A stretch of 64,000 bases of DNA, from positions 434,001-498,000 of the forward strand of contig NZ_CP014504.1 of assembly GCF_001590605.1 (NCBI RefSeq), read 5' to 3'. Shown one piece after another: positions 1-9,194 of the stretch (its first letter is position 1; the number at the start of each line of letters is the position of its first letter). The position numbers were made by a program, and so were the translations under genes. The notes beneath the pieces are model-generated. The model saw nothing but the letters and a program-made list of their open reading frames with translations, did not search any database and was not told where the DNA came from. This DNA is from Pedobacter cryoconitis (GTDB lineage: Bacteria > Bacteroidota > Bacteroidia > Sphingobacteriales > Sphingobacteriaceae).

Positions 1-798
1 CAGGCGATAACCGTCAAAACTAGAATCGGAAGCATAGTATTCAAAATTACCTTCCATATTAGGGTCAAAAGGAGCAAGGTGATCAAATACAATCATTTGT
101 TCATTTTTGTCAAGCCTTAAGGTCATGGAATTCAGTTTATTGTATTCAAATACAATTCTGTTTTTTACTTCAGTATTTTTAGGTCCCTGAAAAATTGTCT
201 TTCCAAATTTTAATTCATCATTTGCAAATGAAAGGACCTCAATGACCTTTTTAGAAGTTTTGCTGTTATTGCCTTTCCAGCCAAGTAACACATAAGAAGT
301 ATTTTGTCCGCTTACAATCAGCGGGACAATTTCATAATACCGTGCACCGTACCATTGTTTATTAGTTGTAATCAGATTCGTATCAGAAATATGTTCCGTA
401 TCATCAATCAGCGGATATAATTTCAGTTTTCCGTCTCTTGTAGCTAATTGAACAGTACCAAAAAAGCGGTAAGTACCTTCTACAGTAGGAACATACCAGG
501 AGAAAATCCGGAAAGTATTATCCGGTGATTTTACAACAGAAATTGTTTGCAGAGAATCGAAACCGAAATCAAAAGAGGAAGGAGTCTTCAAAGCCGTTAC
601 CAACGTTTTGATGAATTTAGAATTCTGTTCAAAGCGGTCAGTATTAGTGGACGCTGTAAATAAGTTTCCAGTGATTTTTAACAAGGAATCCTGATACTTA
701 TTCAGCTCAGCGGTACCCGGAGTAAGCTGCGCAGAGACATTAGTCACCGCACAGCTCATCAGGAATAATATAATGAAGGGTTTGAAAACCTTAAACAT
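1..798 (-). CDS. secreted protein of unknown function (C-terminus cut by window edge)
   Basis: The frame is open for 266 codons from an ATG at 796-798 to the window edge, so the C-terminus lies outside. The first 24 or so residues form a signal peptide: a charged start, a hydrophobic run with LFLMSCA, then VSAQ as probable cleavage site. The protein is therefore expected in the periplasm or at the cell surface. The rest is a soluble, beta-rich-looking sequence without a motif I recognise. It starts 4 bases after the stop of the upstream thiolase gene on the same strand, so the two are probably co-transcribed. Product and fold are unknown; the gene itself is well supported by frame length and signal peptide. 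Confidence 0.75.
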   Translation of the reverse strand, partial: MFKVFKPFIILFLMSCAVTNVSAQLTPGTAELNKYQDSLLKITGNLFTASTNTDRFEQNSKFIKTLVTALKTPSSFDFGFDSLQTISVVKSPDNTFRIFSWYVPTVEGTYRFFGTVQLATRDGKLKLYPLIDDTEHISDTNLITTNKQWYGARYYEIVPLIVSGQNTSYVLLGWKGNNSKTSKKVIEVLSFANDELKFGKTIFQGPKNTEVKNRIVFEYNKLNSMTLRLDKNEQMIVFDHLAPFDPNMEGNFEYYASDSSFDGYRL

Positions 799-802
799 CA
801 AT

Positions 803-1978
803 TTAGATTTTTTCAATAACCAATGCACTTGCGCCACCACCACCATTACAAATTCCGGCAACGCCTATTTTACCATTGTTCTGATTCAATACAGAAAGCA
901 GGGTCACTACGATACGCGCACCTGAAGCACCCAGTGGATGTCCCATCGCAACTGCACCACCATTTACATTAACCTGAGAATCAATTAAACCCATTTCCTG
1001 GTTATTGGCTAAAGAAACTACAGAAAAAGCCTCGTTGATTTCAAAGAAATCTACATCAGTAATACTTTTTCCGGCTCTTTGCAGCGCTAGTGGAATAGCT
1101 TTTGACGGAGCAGTCGTGAACCATTCAGGTGCCTGCTGTGCATCAGCATAACTTAAAATACGGGCCATTGGTTTTAAACCAAGTTCTTTTGCTTTATCTG
1201 CACTCATTAAAACTAATGCTGCTGCACCGTCGTTCAATGCAGATGCATTTGCTGCAGTAATTGTTCCGTCTTTTTTAAATACTGGTTTTAAACCTGGTAA
1301 TTTATCAAAGTTAACGGAGTAAATATCTTCATCCTTATCGACAACTGTTGTATTTCCTTTACGATCCACTACTTCAACAGGAATAATTTCCGCATTGAAT
1401 TTACCATCATTGATAGAAGCCTGCGCTCTTTTATAAGAACTCACTGCATAATTATCTTGTGCCTCACGGCTAATATTATATGTTGATGCACATAATTCAG
1501 CAGCAGAACCCATATGATAGTCGTTATAAACATCCCATAAACCATCCTTAACCAGACCGTCAGTTAATTGCCCATGTCCCAATCTATAACCTGTTCTGGC
1601 TTTATCAAGATAATAAGGAACATTACTCATACTTTCCATTCCACCAGCAACAACAATATCATTTTGTCCTAAAGCAATGCTTTGCGCTGCAAGCATGATT
1701 GCTTTAGTGCCAGAAGCACATACTTTATTTATTGTGGTAGCCGGGACATCAGGTAAACCCGCAAATTTAGCCGCCTGAGTAGCAGGTGCCTGACCTACAT
1801 TTGCAGATAAAACATTGCCCATGTATACTTCCTGTACATCTTCAGGTTTAATTCCAGCTTTTTCAACAGCAGCTTTAATGGCAAAACCTCCCAATTGGGT
1901 GGCTGTAAAACCTGACAGCGAACCGCCGAAACTTCCAATTGGTGTCCTTAGTGCTGATACGATAACTACTTCTCTCAT
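803..1978 (-). CDS. acetyl-CoA C-acetyltransferase (thiolase)
   Basis: Thiolase of 391 residues, the usual length of the family. It condenses two acetyl-CoA to acetoacetyl-CoA or runs the reverse reaction in fatty-acid and ketone metabolism in the cytosol. The nucleophilic cysteine is Cys87 in NKVCASGTKA. The C-terminal half holds the NEAF motif, His347 in GHPLGASGAR and the second catalytic cysteine Cys377 in CNGGGGASA. All catalytic residues are present, so the enzyme should be active. The chain-length preference cannot be read from sequence, so it may be a biosynthetic (AtoB/PhaA-like) or a degradative (FadA-like) thiolase; length and motifs favour the AtoB type. It begins with ATG and heads a likely two-gene unit with the truncated secreted protein. 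Confidence 0.95.
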   Translation of the reverse strand: MREVVIVSALRTPIGSFGGSLSGFTATQLGGFAIKAAVEKAGIKPEDVQEVYMGNVLSANVGQAPATQAAKFAGLPDVPATTINKVCASGTKAIMLAAQSIALGQNDIVVAGGMESMSNVPYYLDKARTGYRLGHGQLTDGLVKDGLWDVYNDYHMGSAAELCASTYNISREAQDNYAVSSYKRAQASINDGKFNAEIIPVEVVDRKGNTTVVDKDEDIYSVNFDKLPGLKPVFKKDGTITAANASALNDGAAALVLMSADKAKELGLKPMARILSYADAQQAPEWFTTAPSKAIPLALQRAGKSITDVDFFEINEAFSVVSLANNQEMGLIDSQVNVNGGAVAMGHPLGASGARIVVTLLSVLNQNNGKIGVAGICNGGGGASALVIEKI

Positions 1979-2004
1979 TTGTCTCTATTAAATTTGGTTG
2001 TTGG

Positions 2005-2012
2005 CAAATCTA
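2005..2012 (-). promoter_or_regulatory. candidate -7 element of thiolase promoter
   Basis: On the minus strand this octamer reads TAGATTTG, an exact match to the Bacteroidota -7 consensus TAnnTTTG, 27 bases before the thiolase ATG. I do not see a clear -33 TTTG at the expected distance, so the call rests on the -7 box and its position. Confidence 0.35.
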
Positions 2013-2600
2013 ATAATTTTAAATTTGCTCAGGAAGCTCTTTTTTAAAACCTACAATAAAAATGACTTAAACATAGACTGTGCATATTCACCCCAATTCT
2101 TTAACGCATTGGTCATTTTAAGCTTCAAACCCTTGTTATCAGTTGCTTTACTTTGGCAGGAGTGATTAACTTATTGATGTCTACTGATCTGTATATTAAA
2201 GTTTTAGCAAACTATGTAACATTTTTATGAGGCAATGCCAATGCTAAGCTCATTGCTGGCAAACCCGTAACTGATTCAGTATCTCCGGAAACTGGAATCT
2301 AATCTGTGTTAAATAAGGTTAAAGTTTTTAAAAATTAAGCTTACCTATTTTTATGTTAACTATTTAAACGTTTAAGTTTTTAATAGGTTACTCCATGTTA
2401 AATATTTTGATATTAAAATATTGATATCAAAAAATTAATTGTAATGGAACTATTTCTAGATGAGTTCAGAAAGGTGAGCTGACTGGTTGAATATTTCCCT
2501 TTTTATTTCCGGATTGTGCTTGGCAGGTCTTCAGTAGAAAAAATTATAAGGCTTTTTTTGATCAAAAAACGTTTTTCCTAAGCTATATGTGTAGAATTAC

Positions 2601-2620
2601 ATTCAACAGTATTGTTGAAT
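2601..2620. promoter_or_regulatory. palindrome upstream of ECF sigma gene
   Basis: ATTCAACA and TGTTGAAT form perfect 8-base arms around a 4-base spacer, 48 bases before the sigma-factor start. Size and position fit an operator for a dimeric regulator, but no binding protein can be named. Confidence 0.3.
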
Positions 2621-2629
2621 AGTAAAAAA

Positions 2630-2654
2630 CTAATTAATATTGAATATTAATTAG
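2630..2654. promoter_or_regulatory. perfect 12-1-12 AT-rich palindrome before sigma gene
   Basis: CTAATTAATATT and AATATTAATTAG are exact complements around one G, ending 13 bases before the ATG of the ECF sigma gene. It could be an operator overlapping the transcription start, or a weak hairpin in the 5' leader. The low GC argues against a terminator. Confidence 0.35.
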
Positions 2655-2667
2655 TTAGCTGTATTTG

Positions 2668-3306
2668 ATGGAGATATTAGACAATAGAGGAAAAATAATT
2701 GTAGAAAAAATGCCCTGGACTGAAGAAGAATTATTCAGTCGTGTCAAAGCAGGAAATAAAAATGCTTTTGAACAACTATATAGAGACCATAGTGTTGGCA
2801 TTTATTACAATCTAAGAAGAATGACCAGGGATGACGAACTTGCTAAAGAAATTCTTCAGGATGTTTTTACAAAGGTTTGGGAAAAGAAAGCAATACTCAA
2901 GATTGATAAACCTTTTCAATATTATCTTTTCCGTATGGCCCAAAATTCGGTGACGAATTTCTACCGTAGCATCAAGCGGGATAAAAAAATGTTGGAAAAC
3001 CTGCAGCATCTTGCTTCGGAAATTACGCATCAGCCAATTGAAAGTATAAAAACGGGAGTGGAGGAGGAGCTACTGCTTCAGGCAGTAGATTGTCTTTCTC
3101 CACGAAGGAAAAAGATATTTATTCTATGCAAGCTAGAGGGTAAGTCCTATGAAGAAGTCAGCAGAACTTTGGGAATAAGTGTTTCCACGGTAGGTGATCA
3201 CATTGTTAAAGGAACGAAAACAATTAAACAGCGGTTAATTAAGCCAAATAGTCACTCTTCTTTTCGAACAATCCATGCTGATCGGTACTGGTCATATTTT
3301 CTGTGA
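2668..3306 (+). CDS. ECF-type RNA polymerase sigma factor
   Basis: Sigma-70 family protein of the extracytoplasmic-function type, 212 residues from the ATG at 2668. A TTG one codon earlier is also open, and an internal ATG at 2710 (MPWTEEEL) is a good alternative start. Region 2 lies around residues 30-75 (FEQLYRDH to DVFTKVWEKK) and region 4 around 140-190, with the helix-turn-helix SYEEVSRTLGISVSTVGDHI. It recruits RNA polymerase to a specific promoter set. In Bacteroidota such factors usually sit next to a FecR anti-sigma gene and a SusC/SusD pair; neither follows here, so it is an orphan whose partner must be elsewhere. The residues after about 195 look like an unconserved tail. Confidence 0.9.
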   Translation: MEILDNRGKIIVEKMPWTEEELFSRVKAGNKNAFEQLYRDHSVGIYYNLRRMTRDDELAKEILQDVFTKVWEKKAILKIDKPFQYYLFRMAQNSVTNFYRSIKRDKKMLENLQHLASEITHQPIESIKTGVEEELLLQAVDCLSPRRKKIFILCKLEGKSYEEVSRTLGISVSTVGDHIVKGTKTIKQRLIKPNSHSSFRTIHADRYWSYFL

Positions 3307-3323
3307 AAATTATTTAAAAAAAA

Positions 3324-3431
3324 ATGAAAATAGAGCAGATGAAAATGGATGGTTTTGCGTCTTTACTATATAAGATCACTAAAATAAAGGTATTGCTACC
3401 AACGCCCGTTGCTCTGGCAAGTTTAGGTTAA
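3324..3431 (+). CDS. possible 35-residue peptide downstream of sigma gene
   Basis: A short open frame starts with ATG 17 bases after the sigma stop and ends just before a strong terminator, so it would be translated from the sigma mRNA. The product has a basic, moderately hydrophobic middle and ends PTPVALASLG. I recognise no family. Its position between the sigma stop and the terminator is the only support; it may be no more than 3' untranslated sequence. Confidence 0.25.
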   Translation: MKIEQMKMDGFASLLYKITKIKVLLPTPVALASLG

Positions 3432-3446
3432 TAATAGTTAATAAGC

Positions 3447-3485
3447 CAGTCGATGTTTGTGGATGCAACATCGACTGATTTTTTT
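3447..3485 (+). terminator. rho-independent terminator of sigma-factor transcript
   Basis: CAGTCGATGTT (3447-3457) pairs perfectly with AACATCGACTG (3467-3477) across a 9-base loop, followed by A and a run of seven T. It overlaps the stop codon of the convergent gene at 3484. Confidence 0.85.
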
Positions 3486-3876
3486 AAGCTATCCTTGCAA
3501 ATTCAATAGTATAGATCGTATGAGGTGAAGAATGCCATTTACCATCTTTATTAAATTGAATTCCTTCAGGTTCGGTAGTCCATATCATCTGGTCTCCGCT
3601 CACATTTAGCTTATAAACTTCAGTTTCCTTACCAAAAGATTGGATCAGATAAGATTCACTACCTTCTCTAAGTATCTCATACGTCGCTTTTGAAGGAAAG
3701 GTGTCATTTTCGTTAGCTTTGAAATTTACACCGTCTAAACCTATAATAATATCAAGTTCTGTATTGATCTGATCAGGGTGTATTGTATTCCCTTTCTTAT
3801 CATTAAATACATATTTATCTGATATAGCTTTCCACTTTCCTATAATCTGCGTATTGATCTGTTCTTTATTGTCCAT
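3484..3876 (-). CDS. lipocalin-like small protein, function unknown
   Basis: A 130-residue protein without signal peptide. The opening pattern, IIGKWKAISDKYVF, followed by alternating polar and hydrophobic strands (LDIIIGLDGVNFKAN, ESYLIQSFG, DQMIWTTEPEG) is typical of small lipocalin-like beta-barrels of Bacteroidota, which begin with a G-x-W strand. Ligand and role are unknown. It is a single gene: a bidirectional hairpin lies upstream and a convergent terminator overlaps its end. Confident as a gene, moderate for the fold. Confidence 0.65.
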   Translation of the reverse strand: MDNKEQINTQIIGKWKAISDKYVFNDKKGNTIHPDQINTELDIIIGLDGVNFKANENDTFPSKATYEILREGSESYLIQSFGKETEVYKLNVSGDQMIWTTEPEGIQFNKDGKWHSSPHTIYTIEFARIA

Positions 3877-3952
3877 TTATAATTTATTAATCTTTTTATC
3901 ATCAACCACCTGTGAATTGCAGATTGGGCGATTTTTGCTGCAAATATGCTAC

Positions 3953-3993
3953 AAAAAAAGCAGTCGGTATCTTATTTATAAGATATCGGCTGC
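3953..3993 (-). terminator. terminator after the 4034-5110 gene
   Basis: A 15-base stem (3960-3974 with 3979-3993, two G-T pairs) is followed on the minus strand by a run of seven T (A run at 3953-3959). It lies 41 bases beyond the stop of the minus-strand gene ending at 4034. T residues on the other side could make it bidirectional. Confidence 0.75.
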
Positions 3994-4033
3994 TTTTTAA
4001 AAATAAGTATTTGAATAAACTGGGCTATTACTG

Positions 4034-5110
4034 CTATTTTAATTCTACAGGATAAGTGTTTTTTCCATCATTCCAGCTGCCCGTTAAACTTCCGTCTTTC
4101 TGAATTTTCAGCTTGAAAGATTCCGGTTTCTTTGGAACATCATAATTCGGCGCTTCTTTCAATAAAAGTGAAGAATCTTGATTAATAGTACCTCTCAATT
4201 CAGTTTTTTTACCATATTTATCATAGAAATAAGAAGCTTGAAAAGAATCTTCCCCAATGTAGGTAACCAATAATGTGATTGGATAAAGCTGATTTATTTT
4301 GCCCTTAAATACACCTTTTCTTAAAACCTGACTTTGAGGAACTATGCGTTTTGATTCTGTAACAGCCAATAGATATTTACCATATTCATTTAAGTAAGGT
4401 TCCAGGAATTTATGAGTTAACAAGTTGCTATAAATATCTGTTTTACCCTCAAGCGCCTGAAAATAATGAGATCCAGAGCAAGATCTTCTGATTAAAAGCA
4501 GACCGTTCTTTTGAAATTTAAGATCATCAAGATTCAGGTTATCTTTATCTTGCTCCAAAAGGCATGAAGAGTACGTGGTAATCAAAGATTCATCTTTATT
4601 CGCTGAACTTTTTAAGCTTTTAAGATAACTGCTCAATCTTGTTTTACGACTTTTTATAATGAATTGGCGAATCGCCTCATAGCCTTCTTTTGTCACCAGA
4701 TCGTTAAACTGTATAAGTCTGCCTGTTTGTGAATCAAAGTTGTTAATTGCAGAATGTGTATTGAGAGAAGCACTAGTATATTCACTATTGATTTCTACAG
4801 AAAACAGTTTAGGTGTATTCACGAGGACTTCATAGGTTAATATGGTTACACCTTGATTTGAGCCTTTCTTTGGTCTTACATTTTCAAAAATGCTGATTTT
4901 CTGTTTTCCGGGAAGAATATCCAATTCTTTACCCTGTAAAAATGTATTAATCAGGTTTTGTGCAGGAGTTTTTCCGGTTAGTACGGGGAAATCATATTCT
5001 CCAGATTGTTCGAATGTCTCTTTAATCGGACTAACTTTGAAATATTGTGCTTCTGCCTGTATTGAAAATGTTAAAAGTAATAGAGCAGTAAATGATTTAA
5101 TAATGGCCAT
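4034..5110 (-). CDS. secreted protein with DUF3298/RsiV-like region
   Basis: A 358-residue protein with a clear signal peptide (MAIIKSFTALLLLTFSIQAEAQ), so exported to the periplasm or beyond. Residues about 75-160 show the pattern seen in DUF4163/DUF3298 proteins: a strand-rich stretch, then NNFDSQTGRLIQFNDLV, which resembles the 'NFD..TG..l.l.dlf' signature. The C-terminal 110 residues look like a separate beta domain with short repeats of hydrophobic strands and end in GSWNDGKNTYPVELK. Function is unknown. The gene stands alone, with its own terminator. I am sure of the gene and the export, less sure of the domain name. Confidence 0.7.
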   Translation of the reverse strand: MAIIKSFTALLLLTFSIQAEAQYFKVSPIKETFEQSGEYDFPVLTGKTPAQNLINTFLQGKELDILPGKQKISIFENVRPKKGSNQGVTILTYEVLVNTPKLFSVEINSEYTSASLNTHSAINNFDSQTGRLIQFNDLVTKEGYEAIRQFIIKSRKTRLSSYLKSLKSSANKDESLITTYSSCLLEQDKDNLNLDDLKFQKNGLLLIRRSCSGSHYFQALEGKTDIYSNLLTHKFLEPYLNEYGKYLLAVTESKRIVPQSQVLRKGVFKGKINQLYPITLLVTYIGEDSFQASYFYDKYGKKTELRGTINQDSSLLLKEAPNYDVPKKPESFKLKIQKDGSLTGSWNDGKNTYPVELK

Positions 5111-5294
5111 TCCGATTGATTTTTTTTTATATAATTGATCTTGCAGTTAAATATCTGTTTTTTATGCTAATGTCTTTCTCTTAAATGAATGTTTATTCCT
5201 TAATTAAGGTGTATTTTTCATTAATTAAATTATTTTTTTAATCTTTTTTGTGATGATATTATTTTTTCTTACAAATTCTGTGCTAGAATAAGAC

Positions 5295-7202
5295 TTACTT
5301 TTTTTTCTTAATCAGGTAAATTCCTGTAGTATAATTCAGCTCAACATTTTTTTTGCTTTTATCAATAGAGAACTCGATCGTTTTTATCTCAAATGTAATT
5401 GTAAAATTTTTCGTGTTTTTAGTGAAGCTCAAGAATGCAGATGGCAAGATATACTGCGGAGGATTATCGCCATCCGGCTTTTGCAGATAAGGTTTTAGCT
5501 TTGACTCCTGTTTTATTAAATCACCTGTTAACTCATTGATGTTAAAAATAGCTATATCATCAGCTAATCTGATCTGTAATATACCGGGTTTTTTTACTGC
5601 TGTTTCAATTGAAATTTTATCAATTATATAATGACTATTTGCGTCGTTATAATTGATATTTGTCTGATCAATGATGAAGTCATATCCGTTAACTACTGTA
5701 ATTCCCTGTTTAATATTATTTAAAATATAATGTTTCTGCTCATCCTGGTCCGCATGGTCAAAATAGAAGCGTTGTCCTGAAAATTTCTTCAGTCCGAAAT
5801 AGCTGATTATCCATCTCATTTTTTGATCCTGTACCTCATATCTTGAAGTCCTGAGGTGGCCATAACTGTCTTTAGCTTTGCTTAAAGAATCGCTGACCGT
5901 TTTAAGATTTTGAGTTACATAGGGCTGGAGCACCTCAAAATTATTATGGCTAACAAGGTATTCTAAAGTAGCCACTGCTTTTTCACCATTTTCTTTAGAA
6001 ATCTTATTGATTCTTACAAATTTTCCGTTTTCAAAGGCATGATTATCTTTGAAAATGCGGAGTAAAATAGTTTTTTGAGAATAAGTTGAAACAGAAAAAG
6101 CACTTTGGGGCCCATAGATAGACAACAAGGTAAGCAGACATAGTGAAATCGGTATTACTTTGATATTTTGCTTTTTTGATAACAAAAAGTAGAATGTAAT
6201 AAATAACAGCCAACATGCTAACAACGTTAGAAAGTAACGTGGTTCTGTAAAGCCATAAAGAGATATTCTTGTGCCTAATGCTATAAATAACAAGAGCAGG
6301 AGTGGCAACATTAAAAAATAGAAAGTGCGGGCGAAAGTTTTAATCCATTTATTCTCTGCTTTTTCGCGTATAGGAAAAATGAGCAATAAAGAGAGTATTC
6401 CAAAAACAGCATAGCCTAATATTAAGTTAGAAACCAATCCTTTTGGTAATCTCCATTGTATGAGTATTTTGATTTCATAAGCTAACAGGATAACTACATA
6501 TAGTGTTGCCAAGGGGATCAGGACATATTGAGTGAATATTTTTAGGCCTTTTGGATAGCTGAAATCCTGGTTTAGCTTGGAGAAATCATCAGGAACGCCA
6601 GAAAGAAAAAACACAGTATTGAATATTCCGGTAATACAAACCCAGAGGATATAAAAAGTATCATGTTTAAAGTCTACACCAAATAAGAGGTTCATCGCAC
6701 CTATGGCAGCTGCGATACCTGCATATAACGCGGCGCTGTAAAGCATACTAGTTAAAAAATGCAGAAAAAGTGTTTTGTTAAATTGCCAGAAACCTTGTAT
6801 TGCATCAAGTTTAGTGAAAGCAGCAAAGGCGACTAATAAATGTCCGGCAAGGGCCAGCAAGAAAAACCGGACTACATCAGCAGCATTTACAAGCGGATCA
6901 AATGCAAAAAATAACAGCGCAGTAAGCAATGCCGCAATCAGGTTATAAATAAATTTTTGCGGGGTTTTAATGGAACGGCTTTCACAAAATAGGGTAGTAG
7001 CCAGGCTGATCACCAATCCCAGCACTGCAGTCATCAATACTCTTTTGCACCAACTTTCTTTCAGATAATTCAGACTTTCCAGCTCTATATAGGCTATTGA
7101 CGCTAAAGTTGCGATAAATGCAAAAAGCATTTCGAAAGGAAAACGCTTTAAAACGCGATATAGACTTTGCTGTAAGTTTTTAAGGGAAGGGAATGTCATC
7201 AT
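5295..7202 (-). CDS. DUF4153-type polytopic membrane protein
   Basis: A 635-residue inner-membrane protein. Residues about 20-375 contain roughly ten to eleven hydrophobic segments (for example FEMLFAFIATLASIAYIEL and YVLIPLATLYVVILLAYEI), followed by a soluble C-terminal domain of about 260 residues. Length, the membrane-then-soluble layout and the N-terminal pattern match DUF4153 proteins of Bacteroidota. Their biochemical role is not established. The start is ATG-ATG, and the gene is not in an obvious operon: the neighbours are an AT-rich gap on one side and a divergent OsmC gene on the other. A transport or sensing role would be a guess. Confidence 0.75.
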   Translation of the reverse strand: MMTFPSLKNLQQSLYRVLKRFPFEMLFAFIATLASIAYIELESLNYLKESWCKRVLMTAVLGLVISLATTLFCESRSIKTPQKFIYNLIAALLTALLFFAFDPLVNAADVVRFFLLALAGHLLVAFAAFTKLDAIQGFWQFNKTLFLHFLTSMLYSAALYAGIAAAIGAMNLLFGVDFKHDTFYILWVCITGIFNTVFFLSGVPDDFSKLNQDFSYPKGLKIFTQYVLIPLATLYVVILLAYEIKILIQWRLPKGLVSNLILGYAVFGILSLLLIFPIREKAENKWIKTFARTFYFLMLPLLLLLFIALGTRISLYGFTEPRYFLTLLACWLLFITFYFLLSKKQNIKVIPISLCLLTLLSIYGPQSAFSVSTYSQKTILLRIFKDNHAFENGKFVRINKISKENGEKAVATLEYLVSHNNFEVLQPYVTQNLKTVSDSLSKAKDSYGHLRTSRYEVQDQKMRWIISYFGLKKFSGQRFYFDHADQDEQKHYILNNIKQGITVVNGYDFIIDQTNINYNDANSHYIIDKISIETAVKKPGILQIRLADDIAIFNINELTGDLIKQESKLKPYLQKPDGDNPPQYILPSAFLSFTKNTKNFTITFEIKTIEFSIDKSKKNVELNYTTGIYLIKKKK

Positions 7203-7331
7203 TAGAAAGTTTAATCAAAGGTATAAGTCTTGATTTGATAATATCAGACAATTTACAGAATAACCCATGATTTATTTTGTAACTAAATAAGAATGTCTAA
7301 ATTGGATTTATTGAATATAAAATGATCATTT

Positions 7332-7811
7332 ATGGCTAAGACACACCAATATAAAACAAACCTCGTATGGGCAGGAAATAAAGGTTCAGGAACAATGGAC
7401 TACAGATCTTATGATCGGAATTTTATTGTTTCAATTGATCAGAAGCCTGATATAAATGGATCTTCTGACTCTGCTTTTCTTGGTGATAAAACCAAGCATA
7501 ATCCTGAGGATCTGCTGGTTTCATCTATCTCATCCTGTCATATGCTCTGGTATCTTCATCTGTGTTCACAAAATGATATTATTGTAATGGACTATAAAGA
7601 TGAGGCGACAGGAACAATGACCGAAAATGCAGATGGGAGCGGGCAATTTTCAGAAGTTATTCTGCGGCCGGTAGTGCTCATTATTGATGAAGCAAAACAT
7701 GAAAAGGCAATTAGTTTGCATGCAGAAGCACGTAAAATGTGTTTTATCGCCAATTCATGTAACTTTCCCATTAAGCATTTACCTCAATGCATTGTAGAAC
7801 CTAAACGCTAA
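7332..7811 (+). CDS. OsmC family peroxide reductase-like protein
   Basis: A 159-residue cytosolic protein of the OsmC/Ohr superfamily, which reduces organic hydroperoxides with a pair of cysteines. The first cysteine is Cys69 in SSISSCHMLW and the second is Cys137 in CFIANSCNFP, the usual positions in the family. Cys78 and Cys143 are extra. Glu59 of NPEDLLVSS is the conserved acidic residue near the N-terminal end of the central helix. It is followed 6 bases later by an M28 peptidase gene and probably forms an operon with it and the M1 peptidase. Substrate specificity, OsmC-type or Ohr-type, cannot be fixed. Confidence 0.88.
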   Translation: MAKTHQYKTNLVWAGNKGSGTMDYRSYDRNFIVSIDQKPDINGSSDSAFLGDKTKHNPEDLLVSSISSCHMLWYLHLCSQNDIIVMDYKDEATGTMTENADGSGQFSEVILRPVVLIIDEAKHEKAISLHAEARKMCFIANSCNFPIKHLPQCIVEPKR

Positions 7812-7817
7812 TCCCTG

Positions 7818-9194
7818 ATGAAATTAAAATTGATCCTTCTTGTGCTGTTCTCTGCAAACCAATTATATGCTCAGGACACAGTTACTATACGTAAAATCTA
7901 CGATGAAGCCCTGGTGAATAGTAAATGCTATGAAAACCTCCGTTATCTCTGTAAAAATATTGGTCCGCGACTGAGCGGATCTGATAATGCTCAAAAAGCA
8001 GTTGTATGGAGTAAAAAACTAATGGAAAGTTACGGCTTTGACAAAGTATATCTACAAGAAGTTATGGTTCCGCATTGGGTAAGAGGAGCGAAGGAGACAG
8101 CTTTTATCATCGACGGTAAAAATCGCATCCCCGTGCCAATTGCTGCATTGGGTATGAGCATTGCTACGCCAAAAGACGGACTTACAGCCAATATTATTGA
8201 AGTGCAAAGCCTCAAAGAAGTTGAAGAGCTTGGTGAAAATAAGATAAAGGGTAAAATAGTTTTCTATAATCGTCCTTTTGACCCTAAATTTATCAGTACA
8301 GGTGAAGCCTATGGCAGATCAGGCGACCAACGTTTTATGGGGCCGGCAACCGCTGCTAAATATGGTGCTGTTGGTGTAATTGTTCGTTCGCTGACTGAAA
8401 GCCTTGATGATTATCCGCATACTGGTGCTACATTATATAATAAAGACGGTAAAAATATACCAGCTGCGGCTATATCAACCAAGGCGGCGAATAAATTGAG
8501 CGCTATGCTGAAAATGCGTAAGCTGCCCCTGGTTAAATTCTATTTTAAACAAGATTGTCAATTACTTCCTGATGTATTATCCTACAATGTGATTGGTGAA
8601 TTGACAGGTACAGAACATCCCGGTAAGTTTATTACAGTTGGCGGGCATCTTGATTCATGGGATTTAGCCGAAGGTGCACATGATGACGGTACCGGTGTTT
8701 TACAATCAGCAGAAGTGCTGCGCATATTTAAAGCTTTGAATTACAAACCTAAAAATTCTGTACGTGCGGTCTTTTTTATGAATGAAGAAAACGGCCATAA
8801 CGGAGGTACTAAATATGCTGAGCTGGCTGCCAAAAATAAAGAAGAACATATCGCAGCTATTGAAACAGATGAAGGTGGTTTTACTCCGCGTGGTTTCAGC
8901 TTTGAAGATGTATCAGCTGATTTTATCAAAAAGATTAACAAGCGATGGAAACCGATACTTGAACCTTACGAAACAGATCGTTTAACCATTGGACATTCAG
9001 GGACTGATATTGGCCCATTAAAGGAAAAAGTTCCCGGCGTTGTTCTGATTGGCTTCAGACCTGATTCTCAGCGCTATTTTGATATCCATCATTCTTCAAA
9101 TGATGTTTTTGAAAATGTAAATAAACGTGAGCTTGAATTAGGTGCTGCAAGTATGGCTTCACTGATCTATTTGATAGATCAGCATGGACTGTAA
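7818..9194 (+). CDS. secreted M28 family zinc aminopeptidase
   Basis: A 458-residue exported metallopeptidase. A signal peptide ends near residue 19 (LYAQD). Residues about 130-235 form a PA-like insert and the catalytic domain follows. Metal and catalytic residues in order are His277 (GGHLDSWD), Asp289 (AHDDGTG), Glu323-Glu324 (MNEENGH), Asp351 (ETDEGGF) and His424 or His425 (FDIHHSSND). The set is complete, so it should hydrolyse N-terminal residues or dipeptides in the periplasm. Its last codons overlap the start of the M1 peptidase gene by 11 bases, which points to translational coupling. A close paralogue with a frameshift is at 52507-53929; the shared block KVYLQEVMVPHW-RGAKE shows they are true relatives. 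Confidence 0.93.
   Translation: MKLKLILLVLFSANQLYAQDTVTIRKIYDEALVNSKCYENLRYLCKNIGPRLSGSDNAQKAVVWSKKLMESYGFDKVYLQEVMVPHWVRGAKETAFIIDGKNRIPVPIAALGMSIATPKDGLTANIIEVQSLKEVEELGENKIKGKIVFYNRPFDPKFISTGEAYGRSGDQRFMGPATAAKYGAVGVIVRSLTESLDDYPHTGATLYNKDGKNIPAAAISTKAANKLSAMLKMRKLPLVKFYFKQDCQLLPDVLSYNVIGELTGTEHPGKFITVGGHLDSWDLAEGAHDDGTGVLQSAEVLRIFKALNYKPKNSVRAVFFMNEENGHNGGTKYAELAAKNKEEHIAAIETDEGGFTPRGFSFEDVSADFIKKINKRWKPILEPYETDRLTIGHSGTDIGPLKEKVPGVVLIGFRPDSQRYFDIHHSSNDVFENVNKRELELGAASMASLIYLIDQHGL

Larger units (their letters stand above)
1979..2667. other. AT-rich intergenic region between divergent genes
   Basis: About 690 bases with no credible reading frame separate the thiolase (minus) from the sigma factor (plus). 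The right half is very AT-rich and holds at least three inverted repeats: TTTTGATAT at 2405-2413 with its complement at 2424-2432, and the two palindromes listed separately. It probably carries both divergent promoters; nothing else is recognisable. Confidence 0.5.
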
